From NCBI GenBank assembly GCA_910589045.1, contig CAJUSH010000005.1, forward strand, positions 1 to 64,000: DNA of 64,000 bases, given 5' to 3'. This document shows, piece by piece, positions 9,383-18,470 of this stretch (positions are counted from its first letter, which is position 1; every line of letters begins with the position of its first letter). The notes under the pieces were generated by a model that saw only the letters and a list, made by a program, of their open reading frames with translations, searched no databases and had not been told where the DNA came from. The translations under genes and the position numbers were made by a program. Source of the stretch: an uncultured Eubacterium sp. GTDB lineage: Bacteria > Bacillota_A > Clostridia > Lachnospirales > Lachnospiraceae.

Positions 9383-9745
9383 TTATCGTCCTCCCGACTC
9401 CTCAAAGGGCACCAGCGCGCCCTGCTCATTCATCATCAGCATCCGTTTTTCCACCGCGTCGATCCGTTCATTGCAGCGGGCAATCACCTTCATGCCCTGC
9501 TCGTAAGCCGCAAATGCCTCCTCCAGAGAAAGCCTGGGATTTTCCATCTGCGCGATCAGCTCCTCCGCCTGCGCAAATAAAGCCTCCAGCCCGCACGCCT
9601 GGTCTGCCCCTGCCTGCATTTTTTCATCTTTTATCGTCTCATCCTGTACCGTTTCTTTGTCCTGCATCGTATCACCCTCTGCCATATTTTTGTCCTGCCC
9701 CAAATCGTGCTCCGCCGCATCCTCATTATTTTTCTCCGGCTGCAT
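9383..9745 (-). CDS. xseB: Exodeoxyribonuclease VII small subunit, with acidic N-terminal extension
   Basis: The conserved XseB core is the last 65 residues or so: LEALFAQAEELIAQME, then LSLEEAFAAYEQGMKVI and CNERIDAVEKRML, a helical hairpin that binds XseA. It is preceded by about 50 residues of low-complexity acidic sequence rich in Met, Asp, Glu and Lys (NMAEGDTMQDKETVQDETI), making 120 residues against the usual 70-85. The start at 9745 overlaps the end of xseA by 20 bases and its ribosome site (AGGAAGG, 14 bases away) is poor, so initiation at an internal Met near residue 43 is possible. Confidence 0.88.
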   Translation of the reverse strand: MQPEKNNEDAAEHDLGQDKNMAEGDTMQDKETVQDETIKDEKMQAGADQACGLEALFAQAEELIAQMENPRLSLEEAFAAYEQGMKVIARCNERIDAVEKRMLMMNEQGALVPFEESGGR

Positions 9746-10982
9746 CCGGCGGACACGGAGCCTTCCTGTCCGCGATCTCCTCCACACGGGTGATCACATC
9801 CCCCTCCAGCATCCGAAGGGTGAGACGCATTCCCGTTTTCACCTGCTTTAATCCCTGCACGGTGTGTCCCTGCCCGTCCGTGACGAGCGCATAGCCCTCC
9901 CCCAGCCTTTTTAAAGGGGATGCGGATTCCATGCGCTGCGCAAGAAGCGCCAGCCGATGCTTCGCGCTGTCCAGGGCACGCTCCATATACAGACCCAGGC
10001 GATCCTCCAGATCCAGCGCGTACTGCCGCTTCGCGTTCAGCTGGCTCTCGGGACTGACCTGCTTCATGCGAAGCAGCAATTCCTGTAAACGGCCTTTGCC
10101 CTGCTCTAGCCTGCGCTCCATCTGCCGGATCAGCTCCGCCTGCATCCCCGCAGCCCGGCCTTCCGCCTCCTCCAGCTGCCACACCGCAAGCTCTGCCGCC
10201 GCGGATGGGGTGGGTGCCCGCAAATCCGCCACATAATCAATAATCGTCGTGTCCGTCTCATGGCCCACCGCCGAGATCACCGGCACCATGCAGTCAAACA
10301 CAGCCCGCGCCACGATCTCCTCGTTAAACGCCCACAGATCTTCGATAGAGCCGCCGCCGCGCCCTACGATCATCGCGTCCACGCCAAGCGCCTCCAGCGC
10401 CCGGATGCCGTTTACAATGCTCGCCGCCGCGCCCTCGCCCTGAACAAGCGCCGGGTATAAAACGAGCTGCACCGTGGGATTTCTGCGCCGTGCTATGTTT
10501 CGAATATCCTGCACCGCCGCACCCGTTGGAGCCGTCACAACACCCAGAGTACGGATATATTTCGGAATGGGCTGCTTGTACTCCGGCGCAAACATCCCCA
10601 TCTCCGCCAGCTCCTTTTTGAGCTGCTCGTATTTCACATAGAGGGCACCCGCGCCGTCCAGGGTAATCTCCCGCGCATAGAGCTGGTATTTTCCGTCCCG
10701 CTCGTACACCTGCACGGAGCCTGTGGCGACCACATTGTCCCCCGCCTTCATCCGGAAGGTAAGCCCTTTCCGGTTTCCGGCAAACATCACGCAGGCGATC
10801 GCGCCCCCCGCATCCTTCAATGTAAAGTAAATATGTCCGGAGGTATGGTATTTACAGTTGGACACCTCGCCCTTCACCGCAATCCGCTCCAGCATAAAAT
10901 CCTGCGCAAACAAATTTTTGATGTAGGTGTTGACCTGCCCCACCGAATAAACATTTTTTGGTCTTGGATTCATACGCATCAT
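9726..10982 (-). CDS. xseA: Exodeoxyribonuclease VII large subunit
   Basis: XseA is the catalytic subunit of ExoVII, which degrades single-stranded DNA from both ends. The 418-residue protein has the N-terminal OB fold (KGEVSNCKYHTSGHIYFTLKD, residues about 38-60), the nuclease core with GVVTAPTGAAVQDI and GRGGGSIEDLWAFNEE, and a C-terminal coiled coil (about 255-345) for XseB packing. It begins four bases after the nusB stop. Two Met codons (residues 2 and 4) are alternative starts. Confidence 0.96.
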   Translation of the reverse strand: MMRMNPRPKNVYSVGQVNTYIKNLFAQDFMLERIAVKGEVSNCKYHTSGHIYFTLKDAGGAIACVMFAGNRKGLTFRMKAGDNVVATGSVQVYERDGKYQLYAREITLDGAGALYVKYEQLKKELAEMGMFAPEYKQPIPKYIRTLGVVTAPTGAAVQDIRNIARRRNPTVQLVLYPALVQGEGAAASIVNGIRALEALGVDAMIVGRGGGSIEDLWAFNEEIVARAVFDCMVPVISAVGHETDTTIIDYVADLRAPTPSAAAELAVWQLEEAEGRAAGMQAELIRQMERRLEQGKGRLQELLLRMKQVSPESQLNAKRQYALDLEDRLGLYMERALDSAKHRLALLAQRMESASPLKRLGEGYALVTDGQGHTVQGLKQVKTGMRLTLRMLEGDVITRVEEIADRKAPCPPDAAGEK

Positions 10983-10985
10983 ACG

Positions 10986-11381
10986 CTATGCAATGCGCGC
11001 CAGCACGCCGTTTACAAAGGATGCCGAGTTTTCCTCGCCGTAGAGCTTTGCAAGCTCCACCGCCTCGTTGATCGCAACGCCTGTGGGAATCCCCTCCTCA
11101 AAGCGCAGCTCGTAAACCGCCAGACGAATGAGGGAAAGCTCCACCTTCGCCATACGGCTCGTCTTCCAGTTTTGTGCCGAGCCATCGATGATCTCGTCGA
11201 TTTCCTTCAAATGTGAGAAAATATCCGTAACCTTCCGTTCAATATAGGCGCAGTCATCCTCCTTTGTCTCCTCCAGCCCATCCAAAAACAGCGCCAGCTG
11301 CTCCGGGCGCTCCTCCTCCGTGTAAAATTCCACACGGAAGATCATCTTAAAAACCAACTCCCTGATTTTCCTTCTGCTCAT
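10986..11381 (-). CDS. nusB: Transcription antitermination factor NusB
   Basis: NusB joins NusE (S10) at boxA RNA during rRNA antitermination. The 131-residue all-helical protein opens MSRRKIRELVFKMIFR and ends with the conserved IAINEAVELAKLYGEENSASFVNGVL type helix (here GVAINEAVELAKLY and SFVNGVLARIA). ATG 11381 follows an AAGGGATAAGG purine run; longer in-frame starts up to 11504 run through the asp23 terminator and are rejected. It stands in the usual place between asp23 and xseA. Confidence 0.95.
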   Translation of the reverse strand: MSRRKIRELVFKMIFRVEFYTEEERPEQLALFLDGLEETKEDDCAYIERKVTDIFSHLKEIDEIIDGSAQNWKTSRMAKVELSLIRLAVYELRFEEGIPTGVAINEAVELAKLYGEENSASFVNGVLARIA

Positions 11382-11506
11382 AACCTTATCCCTTCGTACT
11401 CTCTTCAAAAAATGCAGCCTGAACATTTGCCGGTTCGGGCAGGCTTTGTGCCCGTCCCGCCGCCCGCTGCAAACAGGCCCCGTTATTCCTGCGGGCGTAC
11501 ACATAC

Positions 11507-11534
11507 GAAAAAAGAATGCGCCCCGCGCGCATTC
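11507..11534 (-). terminator. Intrinsic terminator after the Asp23 gene
   Basis: On the minus strand GAATGCGC pairs with GCGCATTC and is followed by TTTTTT (plus 11508-11513). It ends the Asp23 transcript before nusB. Confidence 0.75.
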
Positions 11535-11554
11535 CCTCTTCTATATGCACCGGC

Positions 11555-11932
11555 CTATTTATTCTCAGCCATATCCAGGCTTGCGATACGCACATTCACG
11601 GTACCCACCTCAAGACCCGTCATGTTTTCAACCGCAGTGCGAACGCGCTCCTGCACGTTCGCGGAAACCTCCGGGATCGCATAACCGTATTTGATATTCA
11701 GATTCAGATCTGCCGTGACAATGCCGTCCAGCACATCCACACGCACGCCCCTGGAGAGATTCTTTGCACCGGTCTTTGCCACGATCTCGTTCGTGATATT
11801 GCCCGCCATGGAGCTAACCCCCTCCACCTCGGTGGCTGCAAGCCCCGCGATGATCGTTACCACATCATCCACCACGCGAATCTCACCAAACTGATCCTCT
11901 TTTATCTTTAAAGATTTACGGTTTTCTTCCAT
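11555..11932 (-). CDS. Asp23/Gls24 family envelope stress protein
   Basis: The 125-residue protein matches the Asp23/Gls24 family from end to end: GEIRVVDDVVTIIAGLAATEVEGVSSM at the start, then GVRVDVLDGIVTADLNLNI and VSANVQERVRTAVENMTGLEV. Such proteins are cytosolic or membrane-associated and relate to cell envelope homeostasis and alkaline stress in Staphylococcus; in clostridia this copy precedes nusB and its exact role is unknown. It has its own promoter (11966-11994) and terminator. The start ATG has AGGAGG upstream. Confidence 0.93.
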   Translation of the reverse strand: MEENRKSLKIKEDQFGEIRVVDDVVTIIAGLAATEVEGVSSMAGNITNEIVAKTGAKNLSRGVRVDVLDGIVTADLNLNIKYGYAIPEVSANVQERVRTAVENMTGLEVGTVNVRIASLDMAENK

Positions 11933-11965
11933 GTAAATAACCTCCTGTTATGTGCTCCATCTTAT

Positions 11966-11994
11966 TTCATATATTTTCTGACTTTTGTTCCCAA
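11966..11994 (-). promoter_or_regulatory. Sigma-A-like promoter for the Asp23 gene
   Basis: On the minus strand TTGGGA (11989-11994) and TATGAA (11966-11971) are 17 bases apart, about 35 bases before the AGGAGG and ATG of the Asp23 gene. Confidence 0.5.
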
Positions 11995-12052
11995 TCTATG
12001 CATCATTTTACACCATCCAATCGGAAATAACAAGAGAAAACGCGCGATGCGC

Positions 12053-12081
12053 TTGCAGAACCTCCAAAAAATGATTATACT
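12053..12081 (+). promoter_or_regulatory. Sigma-A-like promoter
   Basis: TTGCAG (12053-12058) and TATACT (12076-12081) are spaced by 17 bases and lie about 60 bases upstream of the GTG-started small gene at 12143. Confidence 0.65.
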
Positions 12082-12142
12082 ATGTGGAAGGACAAAACGA
12101 GTCTGTCAGCGATTCAACCCCATTCACCGAAAGGAGCCGCCC

Positions 12143-12442
12143 GTGATTGAGCGAAAAGACCTGTTTCATCTTTCCTTTTACAAAAAGAAACGCTTTACCG
12201 GGAGCTGCAGGGGAATGCGCTACCTCATCACAAAGGAAAAAGCATCCGACGCCGAGGACGCCCCGGACGTCCTGCGCGCCTTTGTCTATCCCGAGCCGTA
12301 CAATTTCGAGCATACCCCGGACGAGGACAAGACCCACAGCGACTTCCCCTTCTCGGAGGAAGGGCTTGACATGGCCTGCGGCTGGTTAAACGAGCAATAT
12401 GAAAGCCGGACCGATTTCTGGCTGCACACCCCAAATTTTTAA
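12143..12442 (+). CDS. Conserved hypothetical protein, 99 residues
   Basis: I do not know the function. A GTG start has AAAGGAG six bases upstream, and the frame begins MIERKDLFHLSFYKKKRFTG. The protein is soluble, acidic in the second half (EDKTHSDFPFSEEGLDMACGWLNEQYESR) and contains the LSFYKKKRFTGS and FSEEGLDMACGWLNEQY stretches that recur in small Lachnospiraceae proteins as far as I recall. It is divergent from the Asp23 gene and has its own good promoter. A frame start at 12047 lies over the promoter and is rejected. Confidence 0.7.
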   Translation: MIERKDLFHLSFYKKKRFTGSCRGMRYLITKEKASDAEDAPDVLRAFVYPEPYNFEHTPDEDKTHSDFPFSEEGLDMACGWLNEQYESRTDFWLHTPNF

Positions 12443-12458
12443 CGTTCAAGCACTGCCG

Positions 12459-12485
12459 GTTACTGACCACGGGGCGAACCGTAAC
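12459..12485. repeat. Decayed MITE end pair (27 bp)
   Basis: GTTACTGACCACGG followed closely by ACCGTAAC resembles the two 14-bp ends of the 146-bp element found at 38148 with the interior deleted. The similarity is short, so this is tentative. Confidence 0.3.
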
Positions 12486-12541
12486 AAATGTCATTGCCTG
12501 GCATGAACAAAGACACCTGCAACAGCGAAGGAGATTCATCT

Positions 12542-12775
12542 ATGAAAAAAATAAAGCGTCTAATGGCCATCGCCGGAATCCTGCTTCTTGCAGCCCTGTA
12601 CGTCATCACACTGGTGCTGGCGCTGACCGACGACCCGAACACCATGAATGCGTTCCGCGCGTCCATCTACTGCACCGTGCTGATTCCCGTGCTCATCTGG
12701 GCGTACACCTTTATCTATAAGCTCTTAAAAAACAATCGTCCCGGCACACCGGCGGACGCAAAGAAGGAGGAGTGA
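12542..12775 (+). CDS. Small two-helix membrane protein
   Basis: The 77-residue protein has two predicted membrane helices (about residues 7-25, IAGILLLAALYVITLVLAL, and 38-57, SIYCTVLIPVLIWAYTFIY) and a charged C-terminal tail ending KKEE. ATG 12542 is preceded by GAAGGAGA seven bases upstream, which decides it over the ATG at 12488. No enzymatic motif is visible and the function is unknown. The gene is convergent with the GH1 gene. Confidence 0.75.
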   Translation: MKKIKRLMAIAGILLLAALYVITLVLALTDDPNTMNAFRASIYCTVLIPVLIWAYTFIYKLLKNNRPGTPADAKKEE

Positions 12776-12814
12776 ACCACCCCTCCCTGTCTTCTGCGGC
12801 AAATATTGCATTGC

Positions 12815-14245
12815 TTACAGGCATTCTCCGTTTGTGGCAATGACCGCTTTGTACCAGTCATAGGAATCCTTTTTGCTTCTTTTAAGGGTTCCCTTCCCGT
12901 CATCATCCTTATCCACATAGATAAAGCCATACCTTTTTTTCATTTCCCCGGTGCTGGCACTGACCAGATCGATACAGCCCCACACGGTGTAGCCGAGAAG
13001 CTCCACACCGTCGAGATTGACCGCATCCTCCATGGCCCTGATATGCTCCCGCAGATACTCAATCCGGTAGGTGTCATGCACCTTCCCGTCCGCATCCACC
13101 GTGTCCTTTGCCCCCAGTCCGTTTTCCACAATAAACAGCGGCTTCTGGTAGCGGTCATAGAGTGCGTTCATCGTAATCCGAAGCCCCAGCGGGTCAATCT
13201 GCCAGCCCCATTCACTGACTGCAAGATGAGGGTTGCGCAGGGAGGACATGACATTTCCGGTCGTCCTTACACGGTTCACCTCGGGATCCGCGCTGGTCAG
13301 CCTGGAAGAATAATAGGAAAAAGAAATAAAATCCACCGTATTCTCCCTCAGAATGGCCGCATCCTCCGCTTCCATCTCAATCCGTATTCCTTCCCGCTCC
13401 AGCATCTTTTTTGCATAGGCCGGGTACGCCCCGCGGGACTGGACGTCCACAAAGAAATAATTTTCCCGGTCCTTCTCCATCGCCGCCCACACATCCTTCG
13501 GATTGCACGTATACGGATAAAAGCTTCCCGCCGCCAGCATACAGCCCACCTTCGCCTCCGGCATCATCTCATGGGCCAGCTTTGTCGCCAGCGCACTGGC
13601 AACAAGCTCATGGTGAGCAGCCTGATACTTCGTCTGCTTTTTATTTTCATCCGATGCGAAAGCCAGCCCCGCCCCCATAAAGGGCAGATGCATCAGCATG
13701 TTAATCTCGTTGAAGGTCAGCCAGTATTTCACTTTTTTCCCGTAGCGCCAAAAGAGGGCCTTGCAGTAATTTACATAGAAATCCACAAGCTTCCTGTTAC
13801 GCCAGGAGCCGTACTCCGTCACAAGATGCATGGGCACATCAAAATGGCAGATGGTCACAAGCGGCTCAATCCCACAGCTTAAGCACTCGTCAATCAGCTC
13901 GTCATAAAACCGGAAGCCCTCCTCCTTCGGCTCCGTCTCATCCCCATTGGGAAAAATTCTTGACCATGCCACGGAAAACCGGTAGCACTTAAAGCCCATC
14001 CCGGCCAAAAGCCGGATATCCTCTTTTACATGGTGATACATGTCAATGGCTTCATGGGACGGATAGGTATGGGCCTCATCGCAGGAAAACATGTGCAGGC
14101 TTCCCTCCATTACCGCCCGTCTGTCCTCCCCTGCCGGAATCACGTCCACGTTTGCAATGCCCCGGCCGTCCTCGCGAAAGCCTCCCTCACACTGATTGGC
14201 CGCCGTTGCCCCGCCCCACAAAAAATTTTCTGGCATTCTGCTCAT
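12815..14245 (-). CDS. 6-phospho-beta-glucosidase (GH1)
   Basis: This 476-residue GH1 enzyme hydrolyses beta-glucoside 6-phosphates delivered by a PTS. The acid/base Glu is in LTFNEIN near residue 180 and the nucleophile Glu in FIVENG near 374. Near the C terminus TGEMKKRYGFIYVD carries the Ser-Lys-Tyr pattern that binds the 6-phosphate and separates phospho-glucosidases from plain glucosidases. There is no signal peptide, so it is cytoplasmic. It is the last gene of the operon that begins with the PTS EIIA gene, which supports the assignment. Confidence 0.93.
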   Translation of the reverse strand: MSRMPENFLWGGATAANQCEGGFREDGRGIANVDVIPAGEDRRAVMEGSLHMFSCDEAHTYPSHEAIDMYHHVKEDIRLLAGMGFKCYRFSVAWSRIFPNGDETEPKEEGFRFYDELIDECLSCGIEPLVTICHFDVPMHLVTEYGSWRNRKLVDFYVNYCKALFWRYGKKVKYWLTFNEINMLMHLPFMGAGLAFASDENKKQTKYQAAHHELVASALATKLAHEMMPEAKVGCMLAAGSFYPYTCNPKDVWAAMEKDRENYFFVDVQSRGAYPAYAKKMLEREGIRIEMEAEDAAILRENTVDFISFSYYSSRLTSADPEVNRVRTTGNVMSSLRNPHLAVSEWGWQIDPLGLRITMNALYDRYQKPLFIVENGLGAKDTVDADGKVHDTYRIEYLREHIRAMEDAVNLDGVELLGYTVWGCIDLVSASTGEMKKRYGFIYVDKDDDGKGTLKRSKKDSYDWYKAVIATNGECL

Positions 14246-14265
14246 AACCGCAAAAGTCTCCTTTC

Positions 14266-14910
14266 CTATTCTTTTACATTCTCTGCTTCAGCACGAAACA
14301 GAGAAGAAAATTTCCGCTCATAAATCCCAATCATCCTGCCCAGCAATAACGCCGATACAACCGTCCCGAGCCCGATGCCGAAGAAGGGCTGACGAAGCAA
14401 TAGGCACAAAAGAACCGTGAGCAGCAGCATCGAGAGGTCAAACCCGTTTTTTATGAGGGAAAAATTTTTCCCCGTCTTATCCGCAATCGTTTGAACCGTC
14501 CCTTCCACCGGCGTCATAACCAGACGGCAGTTTGTATACAGCCAGACCCCTATGGAGGTCAGCCAGATGGCGAATGCCAGCATCAAAAGCCTGCCCGCAA
14601 AGAGAAGCTCCGGCTGTGGGATGATAAAGTCATAAAAATCAGTGAGGATGCCGAATACAACCGAAAAGGGAATCTGGAGCGCCGCCGAAAGGGTCATCCG
14701 CCGAAGCAAAATAACCTGAATAGCAATCAGCACAAAATACACAATGATGGAGGAGGTTCCAAGGGAGATATGGGTGATTTCAGACAGCGCGTAAAAAAAG
14801 CTGGTAAAAGCCGCCACCCCCAGATCGCTCCTCGTATTTAAAATAATCCCTGCTGCCAAAAGGTTAATCCCGATAAAAAACAGTGCCAGACGCATTTTCA
14901 GCCCCTGCAT
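14266..14910 (-). CDS. YczE/YyaS/YitT family integral membrane protein
   Basis: The 214-residue protein has about five membrane helices and the family-typical opening GINLLAAGIILNTRSDLGVAAF followed by the STS-rich loop GTSSIIVYFVLI and PVEGTVQTIADKTGKNFSLIKNGFD. The family's biochemical role is not settled; members are sometimes linked to regulation or transport. It is cotranscribed between GH3 and GH1 of the beta-glucoside operon (GGAGG seven bases before the ATG), so a role in glucoside or sugar export is an inference from position only. Confidence 0.8.
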   Translation of the reverse strand: MQGLKMRLALFFIGINLLAAGIILNTRSDLGVAAFTSFFYALSEITHISLGTSSIIVYFVLIAIQVILLRRMTLSAALQIPFSVVFGILTDFYDFIIPQPELLFAGRLLMLAFAIWLTSIGVWLYTNCRLVMTPVEGTVQTIADKTGKNFSLIKNGFDLSMLLLTVLLCLLLRQPFFGIGLGTVVSALLLGRMIGIYERKFSSLFRAEAENVKE

Positions 14911-14948
14911 TTTTGCACCTCCAAATCATTTGTGCTTTCAGTCCTTCC

Positions 14949-17171
14949 TCATCCTTCCAAAACAAATTCCGCTGATTCTGTCTGCGCCGAATTTTTTCCA
15001 ACCATGACCACAAAGCGTCCCGGCTCCGCCTCAAAGCGCATATCCCTCGTGTAGAATCTTAACAGCTCCTCCGTAATCTGAAAAGAAATCCTTTTCTTCT
15101 CTCCTGCCCGCAGGTTTACCTTCCGAAAGCCCTTCAGCTCCTTTACCGGACGGACCACGCTTCCCGTCACGTCCCGGATATACATTTGTACAATCTCGGT
15201 TCCGTCGATTTCACTGGTATTCTCCACCTCGACGGACACCTCCAGCGTCCCGCCCTTTTTCAGAACCGTCCCATCCAGGGTAAGATTTCGATACACGCTC
15301 TCATGATAGGACAGGCCGTAGCCGAAGGGATACAGCGGCTCGTTGGGGCAGTCCAGATAACGGGAGGTAAACCGGCCGGAATGTCCCGAAAGCCCCGCCG
15401 GACGTCCGGTCTGAAATGCATTGTAATAAAGCGGAACCTGTCCGACGCGGCGGGGGAAGCTCATGGAAAGCCTGCCGGAGGGATTTTTCCTGCCATAGAG
15501 CACATTCACAATCGCATGCGCACCTTCCGTCCCCGGGAACCATGCCTCAAGCATGGCATCCGCACAGCGCTCCGTCTGCTCCAATGCCAGAGGCCGTCCG
15601 CCAAACAATACGACAACGACGGGCTTTTTGAGCGCATAAATCTCCTCCAGAAGCTTCTGCTGCCTGCCCGGTATGCAAAGCTCAGTCCTGCTTCCGCCTT
15701 CTCCGCTCTGTCTGGCATCTTCGCCCAGCGCCATCACGACCACATCCGCTTCCCCGGCAATCCGAAGCGCATGTGCCCACGCTTCCTCCGGCGACTTTGC
15801 ACTCCCATTCTCATTCTGCTTCCTTGCGGTTCCGAATTCTCCAAGATCCGCCGTGTCCTCCAGAATTTCACAGCCCTTTGCCCACAAAAGCTTCCCTTCA
15901 CCCAAAAGCTCCTCCATGGCTTCTTTTAGGGTGGGAACATCCGAGGTATCCGCATGGACTGCCCAAAGGCCGATCAGCTCTCTGCAATCCCCGTAAGGCC
16001 CGATGAGCGCAACCCGCTGTTCCTTTTTCAGCGGCAGCGTGTGATTCTCGTTTTTGAGCAGCACCAGGGCCTCCTCCGCCGTCCTTCTTGCCGCCTCCCG
16101 GTTCGCATCGCAGCAGAACAGGCGTTTTTCTTCCTCCGCGTCGGCTCCCCTGTACGGGTCCTCAAACAGCCCCAGCTTGTTTTTCAGGCGAAGCACCCGC
16201 AGGACTGCCTCGTCGATTTGCTCCTCGCGAAGCCGCCCCTCTTCCACCAGACCCTGGAGCTCGTTTGCATAGCAGGCCGTCTTCATATCGATGTCCACCC
16301 CTGCTTCCATGGCAAGCAGGGCGGCTTCCCGCTCGTCCTGCGCCACCCCGTGGGCAATCAGCTCCTGAATGGCCGCATAGTCTGTGATCAGGACGCCGTC
16401 AAAGCCCCACTCCTTTCGCAGCACCTCATCCATCAGCCACCGGTTTGCGGTAGCGGGTATCTCCTCCACGGTGTTAAAGGATGTCATGACCAGCTCACAG
16501 CCCGCCTCCACCGCCGCCCGGTAAGCGGGCAGGTATTCCTCCAGCAGCCTGCGCCTGGAAATGTCCACGGTATTGTATTCCCGGCCTCCCTCCGGGGCGC
16601 CGTATGCCGCAAAGTGCTTGACGCAGGCAGCAATCCCCTGCTTCTCATCGACTGCCTTCCCCTGAAAGCCTTCCACCATCGCCTCCGCAAAGCGGCTGTT
16701 CAGCCACGGATCCTCCCCGGGCGACTCCAGGCATCTGCCCCATCTCGCATCCCTCACCAAATCCACCATCGGGGAAAATGTCACATGGACGCCTGCGGCC
16801 TTTGCCTCCTCTGCCGCCAGATGATAATCCTCCCGGATCAGCTCCGGCTCCCAGGTCGCCCCGATGCCAAGCGGGATAGGGTATACCGTCTTATACCCGT
16901 AGACCACATCCCCCATGAAAAGGAGGGGAATCTTATGCCTGCTCTTTTCCAGATATGCCCGCTGAATCCGCTTTACCTTCTCTGCCCCGGCCACATTCAG
17001 CACGGAACCGCAAAGCCCGATCATATCCTCGCAAATCCCCAGCTTTTTCTGCGGCCCCACCTTCATCGCTTCATCCTCCGCAAAAAAATCACCGGACAGC
17101 TGAATCAGCTGTCCGATTTTTTCACGTAAGGTCAGGCTTTGCAGCAGCTCTTTTAATCCTTCCTCCGTCAT
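14949..17171 (-). CDS. Beta-glucosidase, glycoside hydrolase family 3
   Basis: The 740-residue protein has the GH3 N-terminal barrel (LGIGATWEPELIRE, KHFAAYGAPEGGREYN), the catalytic Asp in GFDGVLITDYAA near residue 262, the C-terminal alpha/beta domain (ALIGPYGDCRELIGLWAV, GEDARQSGEGGSRTEL) and a fibronectin-III-like end (VEVENTSEIDGTEIVQMYI). No signal peptide is present, so it works in the cytoplasm on unphosphorylated beta-glucosides or gentio/cellobiose. The start overlaps the EIIC stop by four bases, indicating translational coupling within the PTS operon. Confidence 0.94.
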   Translation of the reverse strand: MTEEGLKELLQSLTLREKIGQLIQLSGDFFAEDEAMKVGPQKKLGICEDMIGLCGSVLNVAGAEKVKRIQRAYLEKSRHKIPLLFMGDVVYGYKTVYPIPLGIGATWEPELIREDYHLAAEEAKAAGVHVTFSPMVDLVRDARWGRCLESPGEDPWLNSRFAEAMVEGFQGKAVDEKQGIAACVKHFAAYGAPEGGREYNTVDISRRRLLEEYLPAYRAAVEAGCELVMTSFNTVEEIPATANRWLMDEVLRKEWGFDGVLITDYAAIQELIAHGVAQDEREAALLAMEAGVDIDMKTACYANELQGLVEEGRLREEQIDEAVLRVLRLKNKLGLFEDPYRGADAEEEKRLFCCDANREAARRTAEEALVLLKNENHTLPLKKEQRVALIGPYGDCRELIGLWAVHADTSDVPTLKEAMEELLGEGKLLWAKGCEILEDTADLGEFGTARKQNENGSAKSPEEAWAHALRIAGEADVVVMALGEDARQSGEGGSRTELCIPGRQQKLLEEIYALKKPVVVVLFGGRPLALEQTERCADAMLEAWFPGTEGAHAIVNVLYGRKNPSGRLSMSFPRRVGQVPLYYNAFQTGRPAGLSGHSGRFTSRYLDCPNEPLYPFGYGLSYHESVYRNLTLDGTVLKKGGTLEVSVEVENTSEIDGTEIVQMYIRDVTGSVVRPVKELKGFRKVNLRAGEKKRISFQITEELLRFYTRDMRFEAEPGRFVVMVGKNSAQTESAEFVLEG

Positions 17172-18457
17172 GCCGCCTCTCCTTTCTCCTGCTCGATTGC
17201 CCTTCGCTCCACAGCTTTAAACCAAGGATACCACAGGATCGGTGAAATGACAAGCTGGAGGAAAAGCTGCAAAATCACAATGGACACACTGCCTCCGATC
17301 ATCGCATGGAAGCCTAACGGCATCCCGAAAATAGCGGTCGTTCCCACACATTTTGCCACAATCCCTGCCTTCATCAATGCATACGCTGCAATCAGGCAGA
17401 TGGTATTGTTTGTGATAAACGGTACGGCCAAATCAAAGTTCAGCACCAGCGGCGTACCGAAAATCACCGGCTCCGTGATTCCGAACAGCGCCGGAACGAT
17501 GGCAACCCTTCCAAGCTGCTTATACTGCTTGCTTTTTGAGAGCAGCATGAGCAGCACCAGCCCAAGCGCCGTGCCTCCCCATGTAATAATGTTGAAAAAC
17601 GCATACCCACCGATATTGGGAAGCGGCTCCCCGGCCGCAAAAGCCGTCAGATTTTCCGCGTCCATAGCCATCCACAGGGGCTGCACGATGGGAAGCATGA
17701 CGTTCGTCCCGTGGATTCCGAAGAACCAGAGGAACTGCTGGATTAAGCTGCATATAATGATTGCCCCGATGCTCCCGCCGATTCCTTTTAACGGCTCCTG
17801 AATCACGGTGTAGATAAACTGATGCATGCTTCCGTAGGAGGTCATCCGGAACAGCTTCGCCACGATAATGGTCGCCACACCGACCGTAAGGCCCGGAAAC
17901 AGCGAGTCGAAAACCTTTGTAACCATAGGCGGTACGCTGTCCGGCATCTTGATGGAGATGTTCTTCTGCTTGAAGAAGACGAACAGCCGTCCTACCAAAA
18001 GCCCCACAATCATCGCGGAGAACACGCCTGCAGCCCCAAGCCAGGTGGTGGGAATTGCCCTTACCCCGTCCGCGGTCTCGCCAAGCGGGGTCAGAATCAG
18101 AAAGGACATCAGCGAGAGGACCCCCGGCAGCGCCCCGTCCTCCTCGGGATAAAATCTTGTCATCAGATTCTTTGCCATCAGAAATGCCACATACATCGCC
18201 ATAGAGCCAATGGTCAGGGCGTTGACCGCCCGGAAAAGGTCTGAAAAACCGGATGCGTCGAGCATTTCCTTCCACGCCGGAATCGGGAGGCAATTCAAAA
18301 GCACTGCGATTGAACCGATGATAATCGGGGTCAGCGTCCCCATCATAGATGCGGATATGGTTTTCAGATACTTATTTCCTCCCAGCTTCTGAAACACCGG
18401 ACTAACCTTCTGGGTCATGACCGCTGTCAGCTTTTCTTTCATTCCCTGATTTGCCAT
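17168..18457 (-). CDS. PTS lactose/cellobiose-family EIIC permease
   Basis: The 429-residue membrane protein is the sugar-translocating EIIC of the Lac family (cellobiose/oligo-beta-mannoside/N,N'-diacetylchitobiose type). It begins with the typical NKYLKTISASMMGTLTPIIIGSI helix and contains GIHGTNVMLPIVQPLWMA and FGITEPVIFGTPLVLN, which lie in the sugar-binding core. It follows EIIB by 13 bases and overlaps the GH3 gene. Together with GH1 this indicates beta-glucoside or cellobiose uptake as the 6-phosphate; the exact sugar cannot be read. Confidence 0.94.
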   Translation of the reverse strand: MANQGMKEKLTAVMTQKVSPVFQKLGGNKYLKTISASMMGTLTPIIIGSIAVLLNCLPIPAWKEMLDASGFSDLFRAVNALTIGSMAMYVAFLMAKNLMTRFYPEEDGALPGVLSLMSFLILTPLGETADGVRAIPTTWLGAAGVFSAMIVGLLVGRLFVFFKQKNISIKMPDSVPPMVTKVFDSLFPGLTVGVATIIVAKLFRMTSYGSMHQFIYTVIQEPLKGIGGSIGAIIICSLIQQFLWFFGIHGTNVMLPIVQPLWMAMDAENLTAFAAGEPLPNIGGYAFFNIITWGGTALGLVLLMLLSKSKQYKQLGRVAIVPALFGITEPVIFGTPLVLNFDLAVPFITNNTICLIAAYALMKAGIVAKCVGTTAIFGMPLGFHAMIGGSVSIVILQLFLQLVISPILWYPWFKAVERRAIEQEKGEAA

Positions 18458-18470
18458 CTGTATCTCCCTC

